A stretch of DNA of 64,000 nucleotides from Edaphochlamys debaryana (GCA_016858145.1 JAEHOE010000056.1:62001-126000), one strand, 5' to 3'. Positions 11,886-24,720 are shown, counted from the first letter of the stretch. Notes: generated by a model from the sequence alone, not told the origin. A program made the numbers and translations.

Positions 11886-12472
11886 GCGGCGCGGTCCGGC
11901 CAGGCCATGGCGGCGGCGGAGCGGGGCACCGAGCGGTGTTCGTTCGAGCGCTTCTCGGGGGGCGGTTTTAGTCACGCTTGGCAGTGTGGGCCGTACTTGG
12001 TTTTAGGGAAGCCCGGCTCAGGGCTGGCGCGTCGCTATGGTTGGGGCGAAGCGGGTCTTCATGGGCGCATGTGAGTTCTGTGCTGCAAGGGAGCAATGAA
12101 CCTTCCGCATGGCCGCATGTCGGCGACATGTTCAGTCACCGGCGCGTCACGTTCACTACTAACCCCGCACGGCCGACAGTCGGAGGTGCCATCAGTATAC
12201 GCATGTGATTGGGAGGAATGGACGGAAGGCGCATGGATATCGAGCCGAAGGTGCCCCCACGGTGCTACCCCCTCCCTCCTCCATGGGCAGAGACGGCCCC
12301 ACGGTTTAAGCCGTGCGCCCGCGTGCCTCACACACAGTCCCAGAACCAGCGTACTTCGCAGGCCTTCCACACCCACACAGCACGTTATAGAAGTGGAAGT
12401 GTGCAGTGTGCAAGGCACATCAGCGACTCCCATCCCGCGAGAGTCTGCCGAGAGCATTGAGGCGATAATCAG
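11886..12472. other. Intergenic, NELF-B 3' flank to putative regulator 1
   Basis: The 587 bases have lower GC than the genes and no recognisable coding exon. They should hold the NELF-B 3' untranslated region and the promoter of the next gene. I see no RNA gene or repeat. Confidence 0.5.
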
Positions 12473-15018
12473 ATGAAGTACCGACGCCTATCATGCTCAA
12501 CGGCTCTGAAGGGCAAGAAGCCGGCCCAGGCGAAGGCCCGAGCCAAGCGAGCATCGGCACCGGGCGACGGAGGGCATCACGGCCGGAAGCCTGTGTGGTA
12601 TTGGGTAAGACGGTATCAAGCTCATGGTTTGAGGGCTTAAGGTGCACGAGCCTGCGAACGAGCGGAGAGCAATCGTCGCTCGGACCCGCATGCGCAGGTC
12701 GCTGACGGTCCGCCGTTCCCTGCACTCATCGCAGGCCGAGTTCAACGCGTGGTGGCGCGAGTAAGCCTGGGGTCGGCCGGATGGCTTGCAAGCCCCCGCA
12801 CATCCTAGCTAGTGGGGCAGCAAGTCCTCGCAATCCTCACGCTTGTTCTGCCCCCGCTCGCAGGCAGCTCGCTCGGCAAGGCAAGCGGCCTGGAAAGTTC
12901 GAGATCAACGCCTGGTACGCGGCAAATGCCACGGATGTGTGGCCCGACGAGACGCCAACGCTTCGGGCAAGTCGCAGATATGCTGAAGGCTGGCTGCATC
13001 TGTTGCTCAGGGCTTGCAGGATTGTCAGGGGCTTGAAAGGTTTTGGCTTACGCATGGCGGTTGACTCCTCTCACCCCATGCCCGCGTTTCCCTCGCCGCA
13101 GGAGACGTGCCTCCACGCCAAGTGCCTCCGAAGCACCGAGGTGAGGGCCGCGTGCGGCTTGCAAGTCACGGTTGCAGCTCCACGAGTCACTTGGCTTGAC
13201 ATAAAAGCGCCGCCCCTGGGACGTCCACTGTGCAGGCCGTGAGGGAATACTTCCGCCGCTACCGCGCGGCGCGAAGGGTGAGCAGGGCTGTGCCCTCAGC
13301 TGGACCCTTGCTTGCATCCCCAATGGCGGCTTGCATCCCTACGTCTTGAGCGGAACCTTGGGCAGTGCTCACTCCCCCGCGCTGGATCCGTTCATTCCCA
13401 GCCCCTCACCCTGTGTCCCCGCACCCCACCACCACCACCCCACATCTCAGGAGCAGGACCTCGACACCAGCGAGGAGAGCTGCCCCACCACCGAGGAGGA
13501 CGCCAGCCTCAGCGACCGAGACCGCCACTGCAGCGACGGCTCCGAGCACAGCGACGAGGTGAGCTCACGAGGCAGCTGTGGGAGGACATGTTCCGAATGA
13601 TGACAAATCAGTCCTGGGAATGCAGAGGGCCCTTTTTGTGCTTGCCTCGCCAAACCTGCCTCGACATACAAATGACTAACCTAGCCATGCTCCCCCTTGC
13701 TCTCCAGGACATGATTGACTCCACGGACCCTGCAATCCTCATTGCCTCAAGCAACCGCGGCGTCATGCGCGCGACGGCCGCCGCCAAGCGGCAGGCGGTG
13801 CAGCAGCAGCGAGCCGACGGCGCAGCACAAGGGCCCAACAAGACCGGGAGCGGTTCCTCGGCGGCAGCTGACCCCATGGCTGCTCCCAAGGGCCGTCGTG
13901 GCAAGGCCGCCGCGCCCAAGGGCCCGCCAAAGCCCGGCGCCAAGGCCGCCCCCACCGCGCATCGCAGCAGCGAGCGCTCCGCGGCCACGGGCGGCGGCAG
14001 CAGCCAGTCGGGCAGCGGCGGCGGCCGTGGCCGCAGCGGCAGCACCGACGGCGAGGCCGAGGCGTCGGGGCCGCACGCCCGCTCCAGCTCCCAGCCCCAC
14101 TGCCCGGGGCCCAACGCCGAGCCCGACCACGGCGGCGAGGAGGAGCGCTGGCTGCCCACGCCGCGCTCCCGCTCCGGCTCAGCGGCAGGTGCCCACCCGG
14201 AGCCGTACCTTCAGCAACAGCCCGCGCAGCAGCAGCCAGCGTACGGCCACCCCGGCATGTACGGCATGCACCTCATGCAGCCCGGGCCGATGCCCTTGTG
14301 GCCTGCGGCCGGGATGGGCTGGATCCAGCCGCCTGCCGTGCCGCTGCACCCCGCCATGGTGATGCGCATGTCGATGCAGGGCCCCGGCGAGCCGCTCATC
14401 AACTGGGTGCCGCCGCCGCCGCCGCCGCCCATGCAGCAGCAGCCGCAACAACGCCAGCCGCCGGCACTGCAGCACGCCTACGGCCTGCCGCCGCGAGCCC
14501 CCCAGGCCCTGGCGCCGCAGCCGCCGCAGCCCCACCAGTCCCTGGCCCTGGCCCTGGGGCCCATGGCTCCCCTGTTCGAGGGCGAGGAGGAGCAGCTGCT
14601 GCTCGACTCGCTGGAGCCGCCCCTGCAGCCGCTGCAGTCGCTGCAGGCCCCGCCCCCTCTGGCGGGCTACGGCTGCATGGGCACCGTCACCACCAGCATG
14701 GCCACCGGGGCGCCCCTGGGGACCCTGGCCATGGCCATGGCGGTGGACGAGGCCGAGGCGGGGGAGGGCGAGGAGGAGGAGGAGGAGGAGGAGGAGGAGG
14801 AGGAGGAGGAGGAGGACTTGTGGCTCATGGCCCGAGGGCTGCTGGGCGCGGGCGGCAGGGGCCTGGCCGACGCACCGGCCGGCCCGGCCGCGGCTGCTGG
14901 CGGTGGCAGCGGCGGAGGCGGCGGCGGTGGCGGCTCGTGCGCCATGCAGCTGGCGGCGCAGGAGGAGGACGATTGCGACGTGCCCGAGGTGTTCTGGGAC
15001 GCGCTGCCCGCCGTGTGA
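12473..15018 (+). CDS. Putative transcription regulator, tandem paralogue 1
   Basis: The family is not recognised. Seven exons: 12473-12604, 12735-12760, 12864-12966, 13102-13140, 13236-13277, 13451-13558, 13708-15018; all phases close (586 aa) and exon 3 uses a GC donor. The N-terminal 105 residues are spread over five tiny exons and hold a conserved block: KPVWYWAEFNAWWREQL, then FEINAWYAANATDVWPDE, then HAKCLRSTEAVREYFRRYRA. The same block recurs in the next gene. Its end resembles the recognition-helix region of GARP/Myb (VKSHLQKYR) or homeodomain proteins; this is inference. After it come Ser/Asp/Glu-rich (exon 6), basic, and Q/P/M-rich regions, a 16-17 residue Glu run, and short acidic-hydrophobic stretches (EEEQLLLDSLE; the C-terminal DVPEVFWDAL) that look like activation segments. 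A nuclear regulator is the best reading. Confidence 0.6.
14770..14815 (+). repeat. (GAG)n microsatellite coding poly-Glu
   Basis: A near-perfect GAG trinucleotide run inside the last exon of putative regulator 1 encodes a Glu tract followed by DLWLMARGLL. In-frame length variation between strains would be expected. Confidence 0.85.
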
Positions 15019-16732
15019 GGACGGCAGGCAGTGGGGCCCCACCTCGGCGCGCCCTGCACTGCGGCTTCTCTCTCAGCACTGCGCGAGCTACCCCTGGGCT
15101 AGGTGCGTGCGCGTCGGAGAAACGATGCCCGTGGGAGTGGCACTGGGCTCGAAAGCTGCGCAACAATAAGCGGTGGCGCGTGTGAACTCCGTTAGGGAAG
15201 TGCCCTGCAGACGCTGAGGCATATGTTTAGCCGTGACTTGCAAGAGCCTGCGATTCTGGCCAGCAAGGAGCCTTTTGGGTGGAGACCCGCCGGGCATGCG
15301 TTCCATGCGTGATACATAGGAAGCCCAACAGTCACCGCCGTAGCGTTATTCATCTGTGTGTTTGTGAAGTGTCGTATTCTTCCCACTGATTCTTCCGCAA
15401 GAAAGGGCGTTGCCCATGAGCAGGCCAACTGTGTTTCTTCATCGGTCTAGGACTGTCGTGCCTATTCTTCTAGCTGGGATTGGGACCCTAGCTCTAGCAG
15501 GGCTGCGTAATAGCATGTGGCTCTCTTCTTTAGCCGCCGTTCTCCCGTGCATTATCGGCTGAACGCTCTAGACTAGCGTGCTTAGGTGCCCTCGGGTGCT
15601 GCCTACTTAAGCGGCCAGCTCGCAGGGCTTTGGGGTGGATGAGAGCAAGTGGCAGTGCTTCTTCGGATTCCGAGAAACGGGGCGGTGTTTTGTCGGCAGG
15701 GGCACATGCATCACCTCGTACGTGCATGGTAGACACAGTCCGCTAGATTCACAACACGAGCTGCGAGGACCGCATGCCCTTGCGTGGGGGACTGAGGGTC
15801 AGGGGTGCCCGAATGCCGGGTGGTCGGCGTGGTGTTACTGCCGTTTGGCTTGGGGATTCCCTGTGCCTGGTGCACAGGGTCACCGCTATCCTGGAGGTGA
15901 TCAAGGAAAATGTAAGGCCCTGTAGCGTTGCGGCCTGCCGCTTCCCCACCCTCTCGCCCACACACAAGCTAGAGGCGCGGCCTGCACGGGGAGCCTCGGG
16001 GGTTGGTTGGTGGGCATAGCCCCCGAATGGTACGCAAGCAGCGACGCTATTTAGCACGACACGGAGCGGTATGCGCGGACCGCGGACGAAGAAGTCAGTG
16101 ATTCGGCTGGATACGGCTATGCCTGGGTTGCCGGCATGTGTTGCTGGTAGTGAAGATGTAGAGCTGGGCCTTGGGGGGGAGCCCCCGCCCCCACGACAGC
16201 GGAACCAGTGCACTACAGCCTCGCCGCCACGTTTCATTATGTCCTCGTCCACTCGGACGTGGGCCCGAGGTCGCTCGAGGCACTCACGAAAGCAGGCAAA
16301 GACGGAGAGGCGGCTAAGGCCCGTGAGGCCCGGGACGGCCCGGGTGGGAAACATGGGCAGGGTCGCGCCGGGTTCTCGCCAGCGGGCCACGCAGGGGACC
16401 TGGGGGGCCCACGACCCGGCCAAACAGCTGGGAGCGAAGAAGGAGTACTTCCCTAATTAGTCAGGCAGTAGAGCCGGGGGACGCGTGGACGCGAGGGTAC
16501 GATTCAATATTGGATCCGACTGGATCCATGACCTCGCGCGCGAGGCGACCCGCGAGGGTCGGAAACCGTTCACAGCAGCCCTGAGGCACGTAGACGCGAC
16601 TCACTGACCCACCGAGACTAGGACTAGACGTAGAACACGACAGACACGAACGCAGACGCAGACCACGACGACGGCGACCCGTAGTTGACCGGCGAACCAG
16701 CCCAGCCAAACGCACAATTTGACGACTGGAAG
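15019..16732. other. Intergenic between the two putative regulators
   Basis: The 1.7 kb separates the tandem paralogues and has visibly lower GC than the genes. Open frames of up to 224 aa exist on the minus strand (15749-16423) but show no domain, no matching splice sites and no relation to either neighbour. It should contain the 3' UTR of the first gene and the promoter of the second. Confidence 0.45.
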
Positions 16733-19700
16733 ATGCAAAAGAGCTCCAAGAGCCAGAGCGGGAGAAGCGGGGTGCGTACGCGGGCCACAGACAGTTGCGG
16801 GCGCTGGCAAGGCCGGGCCTAGCTCGGAGGCCGATATGCAGTGCAATGGCCGCCTAGAAGCAACACGAGAGATCAAAAAAGATATACAAGCATTGACAGG
16901 GCCGTCAGAGAGCCGGCTCTCGACTGCGTTTGCCGACGCGCTTGCCGATGCGGTGTGCAGGGAGGCGCCGAGGGCGGAACAGATGACAAGCGACGGCCGG
17001 TTGGGTACTGGGCTACTTTCAACCAATGGTGCGGGCCCTGGGAGGCTTCCTGGTGGCAGAGACGCGGTGATAAATGCCGGTTCGTGTGAACACCCAACCA
17101 ACCCTCCAAACTCCCGTCTGTCGACCGTTTCTGGTCCTCGCTACTGTAGGTGGCGTGATCGTCTGGAGGAGGTTGGCTGCCGGCCGTCTCAGACCGAGCT
17201 TGCAGAGTGAGCAGCGGTCAACGTCCGCGTGGCCCGGGTCCTCGCGCCGGGGCTGGCCCTCATTGACACCTGCTTTGGGGTGCTAACTGCTGACGGGGTC
17301 GGTGCGGGTCCCGAGGAGACTCCGTTTGGGCTCAGCCCACCGATTGGGCTCCGGCACATGTCCATGCCAAAAGTTGGCCTTTACTCGCACCTGTCGCACG
17401 TACTAACGATTGGACGCAGAGATCAAGCTAGCCCCGCAACCATGGACGCCCCGTAATGACCGGCACTATGGTCTGACCCCGTCGTTGTCTCCAACCACCC
17501 CGCAGATGGTTTGAGCAGAACGCCGCTGGCTGCTGGCGGCCAGAGGAGATGCCCTCTCTCAAGGAGGTGCGCACGCACGCAAAATGCTTGCGGAGCACCG
17601 AGCAAGTGCGCCAGTACTTCCGCCGGTACCGCGCGCAAAGAAAGGTGGGCCCGCGGAGCTGCTGAGAAGCTGCGCCGTTCAAGCCCGCCCTCTCCACCCC
17701 CGGCTGCTCCTGACTGCACACACCAGGGACACACCGACGGGGCCAACAGCCGTGCTCGTGTGTAATACCCCTCTCACGTACGCCCGTGTAGCTCCGTGTG
17801 CTAAAACGCATCCCGGCGGTGGCCGTGTGCCCTTCACAGGCCAACTCGGCGTCGCATCGTGCCTCGGGCTCGGACTCGGAGAGCGAGGACCATGCCCCGC
17901 GCTGGTCCAACCGCGCAACCACCTCCATGACCACGGCGGCCGGCAGGTCCACCCTAAGCACGGGGGCACGCGGGGACCCCAAGCCTGCAGTCAGCACAGG
18001 GCGGGCCGTGAGCGCCACCGGGCGGGCACCCGAGAGCATGATGGGGGTGGTGCCCTTCGTGTTCGGAGGCCCCAACGGCGCTGGCGGCGTGCTCCTGGCT
18101 GGGCCCAGCAACGCCCTGGCCGCTATCCAGGCCAACCTGCACGCCGCAGCCGCCGCGACCACCTCCCCCGGCTGCGCGTCGCCCAACAGCCAGGCGCGCG
18201 GGGGCCGCCGTACGCCGTATGCCAAGTACACGGCCCGGGCGCTTGAGCCCCCCAGCCTGGGCCTCCCACCGCGCAGCCAGCCCGCGCCCTCCGCCCCCGC
18301 TGCGCCGCTACCGCCGGCCGCTGCAGCCGTGTCCGGCCCCGTCATCTCCTTCTCCGCCGGGGGCCGGCCCCAGCACTCAGCGCATGCGCCCGCCGGCGCC
18401 ACCCGCAGCATCGGCGGCGGCATCGTGCTGACGCTGCCCACCGCGGCGCTGCAGCGGGCCGGCTCCGCCTCGGCGCGGCTGCAGACCACGCCCAACAAGC
18501 ACACCGGCCCCTCGCTCACCGAGCCCCCCGCCAAGCGCCAGGCCACCTACAGCTACAGCGGCCCCACCGGCAGCGTCGGCTTCATGGGCTTCGACGCAGC
18601 CGCCGCCGGCCCCGCGCCCAGCCTGGCCCCCGGCGCCCCCGCGCACACCAGCGCCTGCATCACCACGGGCATGGGGGCGGCCTTCCACCTGGGCCTGCCG
18701 CCCCGCCCGGGGTCGGGGCCGCCCGCCCACCCGCCGCCGCACCAGCAGGCGGCGGACAGCGGCCACGCAGCCCCCGACTGCGCCGACGCGCCCTCCCCCA
18801 GCCACGCCTTCTTCTCCGCCTGGCACCGCGCGGAGCAGGCGGGCGGCGAGGCGGAGGACGACGTGGGCGCACTGCTGGGCGCCGGGCTGCTGCCCACGCC
18901 GCTGGCTGGGGACGACGGTCCTGCCGAGTGCGGCGAGGTGGGGTCTGCGCCGGCGCCCCCCGAGGACCTGGACTTCGAGTCGGTCATGGAGCGCATGCTC
19001 ATGGAGGAGGGCGAGGCGGCCGTGGTGGCAGCCACCGACTGCCACCACCTGCAGCCCGCGCCGCTGGCGCCGCCCTCGGGCGCACAGCCGGGCGCTTTCC
19101 CCGACCCTGCCTCCGGCCTCGACTGCTGGTGGTCCACCGGGCCTAACCCCGGGGACGTGGCCATGGCCGAAGTGCCGCCCATCCGCACCGCCCCGCACCC
19201 CAGCACCTCCGCACCGCCCTGCCCGGGCACAGCCGCCGCCGCCGCCTCCAGCTTCCACCGTCAACCCCTGCCCGGCGGCGCCCTGCACCCGCTGCAGCTC
19301 GCTACGCCCCTGGCCGCCCCCGCCACCGCCTGCGGGCTGGGCCTGGGCGCTGGAGCCGCGGGCGAGGAGGGCGGGGGTCTGTCCCCCAGCACCGCCTCGC
19401 AGCTGCTGTCCATGCTGGCTACGCCCCCGCCCGAGCTCCAGCAGAGGCCCGAGGGCACGGACGCAGTGGCGCCGCCGGCCCAGGCGCGCATGCAGCAGCC
19501 CTCGCAGCGTCAGGTGAGGAGAGTGCAGTGAGCCTATCCTGTGCATGGTGTACTTGGTTGACAGTTCTCGCACCCTTACCGGATGCTCCTACTTGTCCCG
19601 CCTCCGCTCTTCCTCAGGATGCTCCCCAGCCACCCGCTGCCGCCCCGCCGCCACCTGCCCCCGCTGCTGCCCACCAGCCCGCCGGCTTCACGCCCATGTA

Positions 19701-21660
19701 CCCGCATGCCTCCTGGCCCACCTACCCATACCCGCACCAGCCCCCCGAGTGCGCCGCCTCGGATACCTCTGCGCCACCTGCTGCCTCGGGCCCGTACCCC
19801 TACACCTATGCCCCCTACCCGCACGCCGCCTACCCGCACCCATATGGCTATGCGCCCCACCCCTATGGCTGGGGTGCGTACCCGCCGCAGCCCGGCGGCG
19901 GCTACGACATGTACGGCTGGGGACCGTACAGCCCCTACGGCATGCCCTACGGCTCCCACATGCCATACCCCTACCCCTCCGCCGACCCGGCCACCAGCAA
20001 CGCCCACGCCGCCGCCGCCCCGGCGCCCTCCTCGTACGGCCCGCCCGAGGCCTCCAGCGCTAGGGTGCGGGCGGGGGGCTCCGGCATGCGCAAGCTGGGC
20101 GGCGGCGGCAGCGACGGCTCCTCTGCGGCGGCGGCCACGCTGGCCGCTGAGCCGCTCATGCCGGGGCGCTACGTGTGGCAGGCCACCGCCGGCCCAGCCC
20201 GCCGCAGCGGCTCACGGGCCCTAGCCGACGGCGAGGGCGAGGGCGGCTGCGACTACGACGCCGATGCGGCCCGCGGCCCCGCCCGCCCCACGTGCTCCGC
20301 CTCCCTGCTGGCTGCCAGTGTGGTGTCGTACGGCCACGCGGTGTACAGCCAGGGGGCCAGCCGGGCGCAGGCGGTGGCGCAGGCCGCGTCCACGGGCTGC
20401 GGGGCGGCCGGGGCAGTGGTGGCGGGAGGGGTGGAGGGCGAGGCGGAGGAGTGTGCCGAGAGCGGCGGCGCCAGCGGAGAGCACAGGCCCGCGGAGCCGC
20501 GTCAGCTCATGCCGCCCCCGCCGCCCCGGCCACCTCAGCCGCCGGCTGCAACCCAGCAGCAGGGCGTCCCCGGCGGCGATACCCAGGTGGCAGCCGCCGA
20601 GCCCACCACCAGCGGGGTCCAGCCCTCTGAGCAGGCCCAGCCCCAGCCCGAGGCAGTTGGGGCGGATGCCAGCGTGAAGCAGGAGGCAGCCGAGCGCGCC
20701 ACCGCTCCTGGCCCTGTTCTCGGTCAGCCCTCCAGCTCCGCCTGGGAGTTGACGGCTGCGGCCGCCACCGTCCCTGCTGTCCGCACGACCACGACCACCA
20801 CCACCGCCACTGCCTCCGCCCCCCCGCCCCCCGATGCCGACGACGACCACGACTCGGAGCTGCTGGACCTGTCGGCCATCACCTCGGGCCTCTTCTCGCC
20901 CCCCGGCAGCACCATGACCGGCGGAGCCTGCGGTGGCCGCCCCGCCACCAGCTGGGCCGCCCGCACGGCCCTGCTGCCGCCCCCGGCCGAGGTGACGCCC
21001 AACGCCGCCGCCGCGGCTGCCGCGGCTGCCGCCGCCGCCAACTCGGCGTTCGCCTGCACCCCCTCCACAGCCCGCGCCGCGCGCGACTCTGCCACTGGTG
21101 GCCGGGCGGCTCAGCAGCACCGTGAGGACGGCCCCGGGCCCCTCTCCGCCTCCATGCCCTCCGCCTTCCGCTGCCCCGCCGCCACGCCCCGTGCGCTGTG
21201 CGGCGGCTCGCCCCTGGACGGCTCCCTGCTGGCCTCCTGGCTCTCCACCCCCGCCTCAGCCGCCATGGACGCCGCGCGCCTGGGGCTGTGCGACGACACG
21301 GCCGGAGAGCAGCGGGGCCCCGTGCGCGCCAGTGCCACCGCGGCTGCCGGCGAGGAGGACTGCACCGCCGGCGTGCTGTCCTTCGGAGAGTCGGGCGCCG
21401 GCTGCGCGGCCGAGGGCGGCTCGGATCTGGACCTGACGGCCCACATCCGCATCACCTTTGTGCCGCTTGAGGTGGCGGCGGCAGCGGGCGCCAAGCCTGG
21501 TGCGGAGTCAGTCGACAATGTGGTCAGCGCGGCGGAGGGCAAGGGCGGTGACCTGTCTGTGCTGCTGGGGTCCTGGACGGCGGCGCAGGCCAAGATGGCC
21601 GACTGCGCCGTCAGCAGCGAGCTGGCAGCGGGTGAGGCCGACGCGCTGATTGTGAGCTGA
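16733..21660 (+). CDS. Putative transcription regulator, tandem paralogue 2
   Basis: Paralogue of the gene at 12473-15018. Six exons: 16733-16771, 16961-17028, 17150-17206, 17506-17644, 17840-19513, 19618-21660; phases close, giving 1339 aa. The first exon is the least certain. The N-terminal block matches paralogue 1 nearly position for position: RRPVGYWATFNQWWRDRL, then TELAEWFEQNAAGWRPEEMP, then HAKCLRSTEQVRQYFRRYRA. Exon junctions in FNxWW and at the W/Y are at related but not identical sites. The remainder is low-complexity: Ser/Ala/Pro-rich, then a Tyr/Pro/His-rich stretch at 19690-19980 built from YPYP, YPHP and PYG units, then Ala-rich. Acidic-hydrophobic islands (DLDFESVMERMLMEE; DDDHDSELLDLSAITSGLF) resemble activation domains. 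A nuclear regulator is inferred; no published family name comes to mind. Confidence 0.6.
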
Positions 21661-23910
21661 GAGGGGGGGGTGGTCGGGGCTGAGTGGGGGGGCATGGTCG
21701 GATGCTCGCTCTGCACGATCGCCTTACCGGTCTTCCAAAGCCGCGGGCCCTGTCTTGTAGGGGCGCCATGTGCTTGTATCTTAGCCTTTCTCTACCTTTC
21801 TCAAGTGCGCTGGTGGGCTGTTCGACGTATAGCTTTTAGGTTGCAAGTTGCGCTCTATCTTTGGGATTTGTTAGGTCGTATGGTTGTGTTTCACAACAAT
21901 ATGAGGGTGTACTCGGCTGCCTCCACCCTCACCTGCGAGGGGTGCTATTGATTGCGAGCTAGCTAGGCAGGGGCTGCCGCGCGCGAGCCCCTGCAGACAC
22001 ACGACTTCTTTTGCCTGTCGGGTACAGACCCGGCGGCGGCCCCAGCGGGCAGCAACCCCCCACCCAGGCCAACTGCCATGGGGTTGCCATGGCCTAAGAC
22101 TCGGCAATCGAGTGGCCAGACGCCCGCATGGACACACTGAGGGACAGACATCAGACAGGACATACCAGGACAGACCCGACGCACGTAAGCGCATGAAGTA
22201 GGGTACGACAGGCTGTAGAGGGTGCAGAGGCACCTTCGGAGGCTGCACGCCATGACGTGCAGCTTGTGACTCGTTACCCCGGACATTAGACCGGACTGGT
22301 AGGCAGATGGGGTGAGGAGTTGAGTGCCCTTGGGGCATCCAGTGGATGATGGAGAAGCGACGCGGCGCAGACTGTGAGCGGGCATGGAGCGAGCGGCCTA
22401 GCCCTGGTCACAGGGCGGAAGGGATGTGTGGTACATACCAGGCGGCAGGATCTATGGCAGGAGTCTTGAGCTGTTCTGTTCTGGGGCTTGGAGGAACGCA
22501 GACAGGACCGATACGTACAGTTAGGGAGCACAGCTGACTGGCTTGTCGAAGCTGGTTTGAGGAAAAAGCAGACCAGGGAGGCGTGCGCAGAGTAAAGTCA
22601 GTCGGGCAGTGTACCGCACTGTGGGAGGGAGGGCATTTGTGTCCCGGCTGTCCTTCGACGAGTACAGCAGGCCGCATGCTGGGAGAGCGAAGGTCCTGCA
22701 GGGATGGGTTCTTCCCACTTCCTAGGTATCTATTAGATCTACGTGTTGTGTGTCGGCCCGGGCTGCAGGCGGAAAGTTGTAAGCGTGCCTAGGATCCTTG
22801 CTGGACTGGCTGTGCTCAAAGCTCAAGGCCGTAGATAGCCTGCTCCAGAGATTTGCTTTGTGTGGCACGGCATGCCAGTCAGCCATGCGATGGGTTGTAG
22901 CCATTCCTGTCAGCACCCTTGTTCTGGGGGTCGTAATGCAGCAGCGGGCTCTGCGGACTGTCTTGCAAGGCTGCGTCCCGGCAGCTGTGGGCGGGTTTGG
23001 CTTGTAAGTGCGTGTGTGGGTAGTCCCTAAGAGCAGCCCGCCGCCTTGCAATGCACGGCCCCTGTAGGCCCTTCCGGCTGATCAGACCTGCGGCGTGCTG
23101 CTGTCAGTAGCCTGCACAGTTGCGAGCTACGTCCGTTGAGCTACAGGCCCTTGGGGGGGTCATTGCAATGTGCAGCTAGCCCGGTCTGGGAGTACACACT
23201 TGGAAGGAACTTTTGGCTGACCTACGGGGGGACAGTGTAAGCAGTGACTTGCATGATTTGCTGTGCGTTGGCGGGCTGAGGGGAACAGCCTAAAAGCAGA
23301 AGGCAAGGGGGAAGCGCCCCTGGAATGCCACCTCAGTGTGGGACTGAGCACTCAGGAAAGCAGTGCTCCAGCCGCCACGCACCTCAAGACCGCCAATACC
23401 TTGACACCTTAGGCCTTACATGCGGGCTTCGGTTTCCGACAACCATTCTCTGCCCTGTTGTGCACATCCAGTTCACGCCCTCCACGCTGCAGTCGCTGGC
23501 TAGGGCTTGGGCTTTGCGTACAGCATGCAGGCCCGCAATGAGTCTATGGCACGCTTCAAAAACGGACCTCTAACCACACAACCAACCTCCAACAACCTCG
23601 TGACCCTTTACCGTACATCGTCAATCGTTATCAGAACACATCCCTCAAGCACTGCACAACGCCAAGTCAGGGTTCCCACGGACCCAGCGGCACGTGGCTT
23701 GCATGAAGGCACTGATGAATAGCCATGCCCTACCATCGTATCCGCATGAAAGCATACATCACATCAAGGAGATTCTGTATTTATATCTATAGGTATGTAT
23801 GATTCGTCGTTCGCATACCACTCAACGGTCGCACCTGCATCCTGCCCCGTCCTGATGAAGAGTGCGCATGATCTGCCCTCTGACTACCGTCAACTCTTTC
23901 ATGTAAGTTT
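21661..23910. other. Gene-poor stretch with lower GC
   Basis: About 2.2 kb downstream of paralogue 2. Frames are short (under 160 aa), overlap on both strands and show no family. The base composition is more balanced than in the genes. I see no clear terminal repeats, transposase motif or tRNA cloverleaf. Confidence 0.45.
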
Positions 23911-24591
23911 CTACCCCATGCGGTGGCACTGCTTCCCCAGCTTCCTCTGCTGCCGCCGCCCCTCGGCCTGCTCCATCTTGACCAGCGCCCGGTCAATGCG
24001 AGCGCCCAGCTTGGCCAGCTGAGTGGCGCCCCTTCGGAGGCCGCGCGCAAAGGATCCCGCGAGCCGCCCGAGCCGGGCGGAGGGCTCGGGCTTGTGCGCC
24101 GGGTAACGGCAGCGCGGCGCAGGCGGTAGGTGGGTGAAGGCCCTGCCCAGAGCTGGCGCGGCAGCCGGGTAGCCGGCCGCCAGCGCCTGACCAGCAGCTG
24201 GCTGCGGTGGGAAGGCCACGCCCTCCACCGGGTAAGACGCGTAGGCGCCGGCAAAGGCGAAGGCATAGGAAGGTGACGCCGGGGACGCACACGCGGCGGC
24301 AGCCGTGCAGTCGTGAGGCTGAGACTGCCGCTTTTGGCGCTGCGCCTGGGCGCTTAGAGACGGCGATGCCCTGTCGAGGTCCGCTGCCAGCTGCGCTGCG
24401 AGCTGCGCGAAGGGGTTGGTGCCCGGCCCTCCATCGTGCGTGGGATGGGCGCAGGCTCGGGTAGCTGTTGTCACGGTCGCCCCGCTCGCGCTGTGGCATA
24501 TAGCGTGCCCGCCGCAAGCGTCCTGGCGGTGCGTGAAAGCGACGTGGTCGCTCGCAGAGAGAGCCGTTTCAGCGGCGAATGCTCTCCGCAT
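23911..24591 (-). CDS. Hypothetical protein, duplicate copy A
   Basis: An intronless frame of 226 aa, starting at the ATG shared with copy B (26673-27356). An in-frame ATG 39 bases further upstream (24630) is possible. Function not recognised. The middle is Ala/Ser/Gln-rich (AQLAAQLAADLDRASPSLSA, RQKRQSQ), followed by an aromatic/Ala stretch (SPSYAFAFAGAYASYP). The C-terminus is strongly basic and likely helical (LAGSFARGLRRGATQLAKLG; MEQAEGRRQQRKLGKQCHRM). No signal peptide or catalytic motif is visible. The two copies differ by scattered substitutions and one in-frame codon indel near the NPFAQL motif. Both keep the frame open, which favours a real coding gene, but the duplication may be too recent for that to be decisive. 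Confidence 0.45.
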   Translation of the reverse strand: MRRAFAAETALSASDHVAFTHRQDACGGHAICHSASGATVTTATRACAHPTHDGGPGTNPFAQLAAQLAADLDRASPSLSAQAQRQKRQSQPHDCTAAAACASPASPSYAFAFAGAYASYPVEGVAFPPQPAAGQALAAGYPAAAPALGRAFTHLPPAPRCRYPAHKPEPSARLGRLAGSFARGLRRGATQLAKLGARIDRALVKMEQAEGRRQQRKLGKQCHRMG

Positions 24592-24720
24592 CGCGTGCTG
24601 GCGCACCAGCGCCGGGTGAGCTGCGTCCATATATACTAGGAAGAAGTTGTTCTGGCTACTTTAGGCTCTTGTTTGCCTCACTGGGCGTGGACTCCAGAAA
24701 GTGAGGTCAGGAAGCGGCTA

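Noticed and set aside
15749..16423. 224-aa minus-strand frame between the tandem regulators
   Set aside because: Overlapped by equally long frames on the other strand; no motif.
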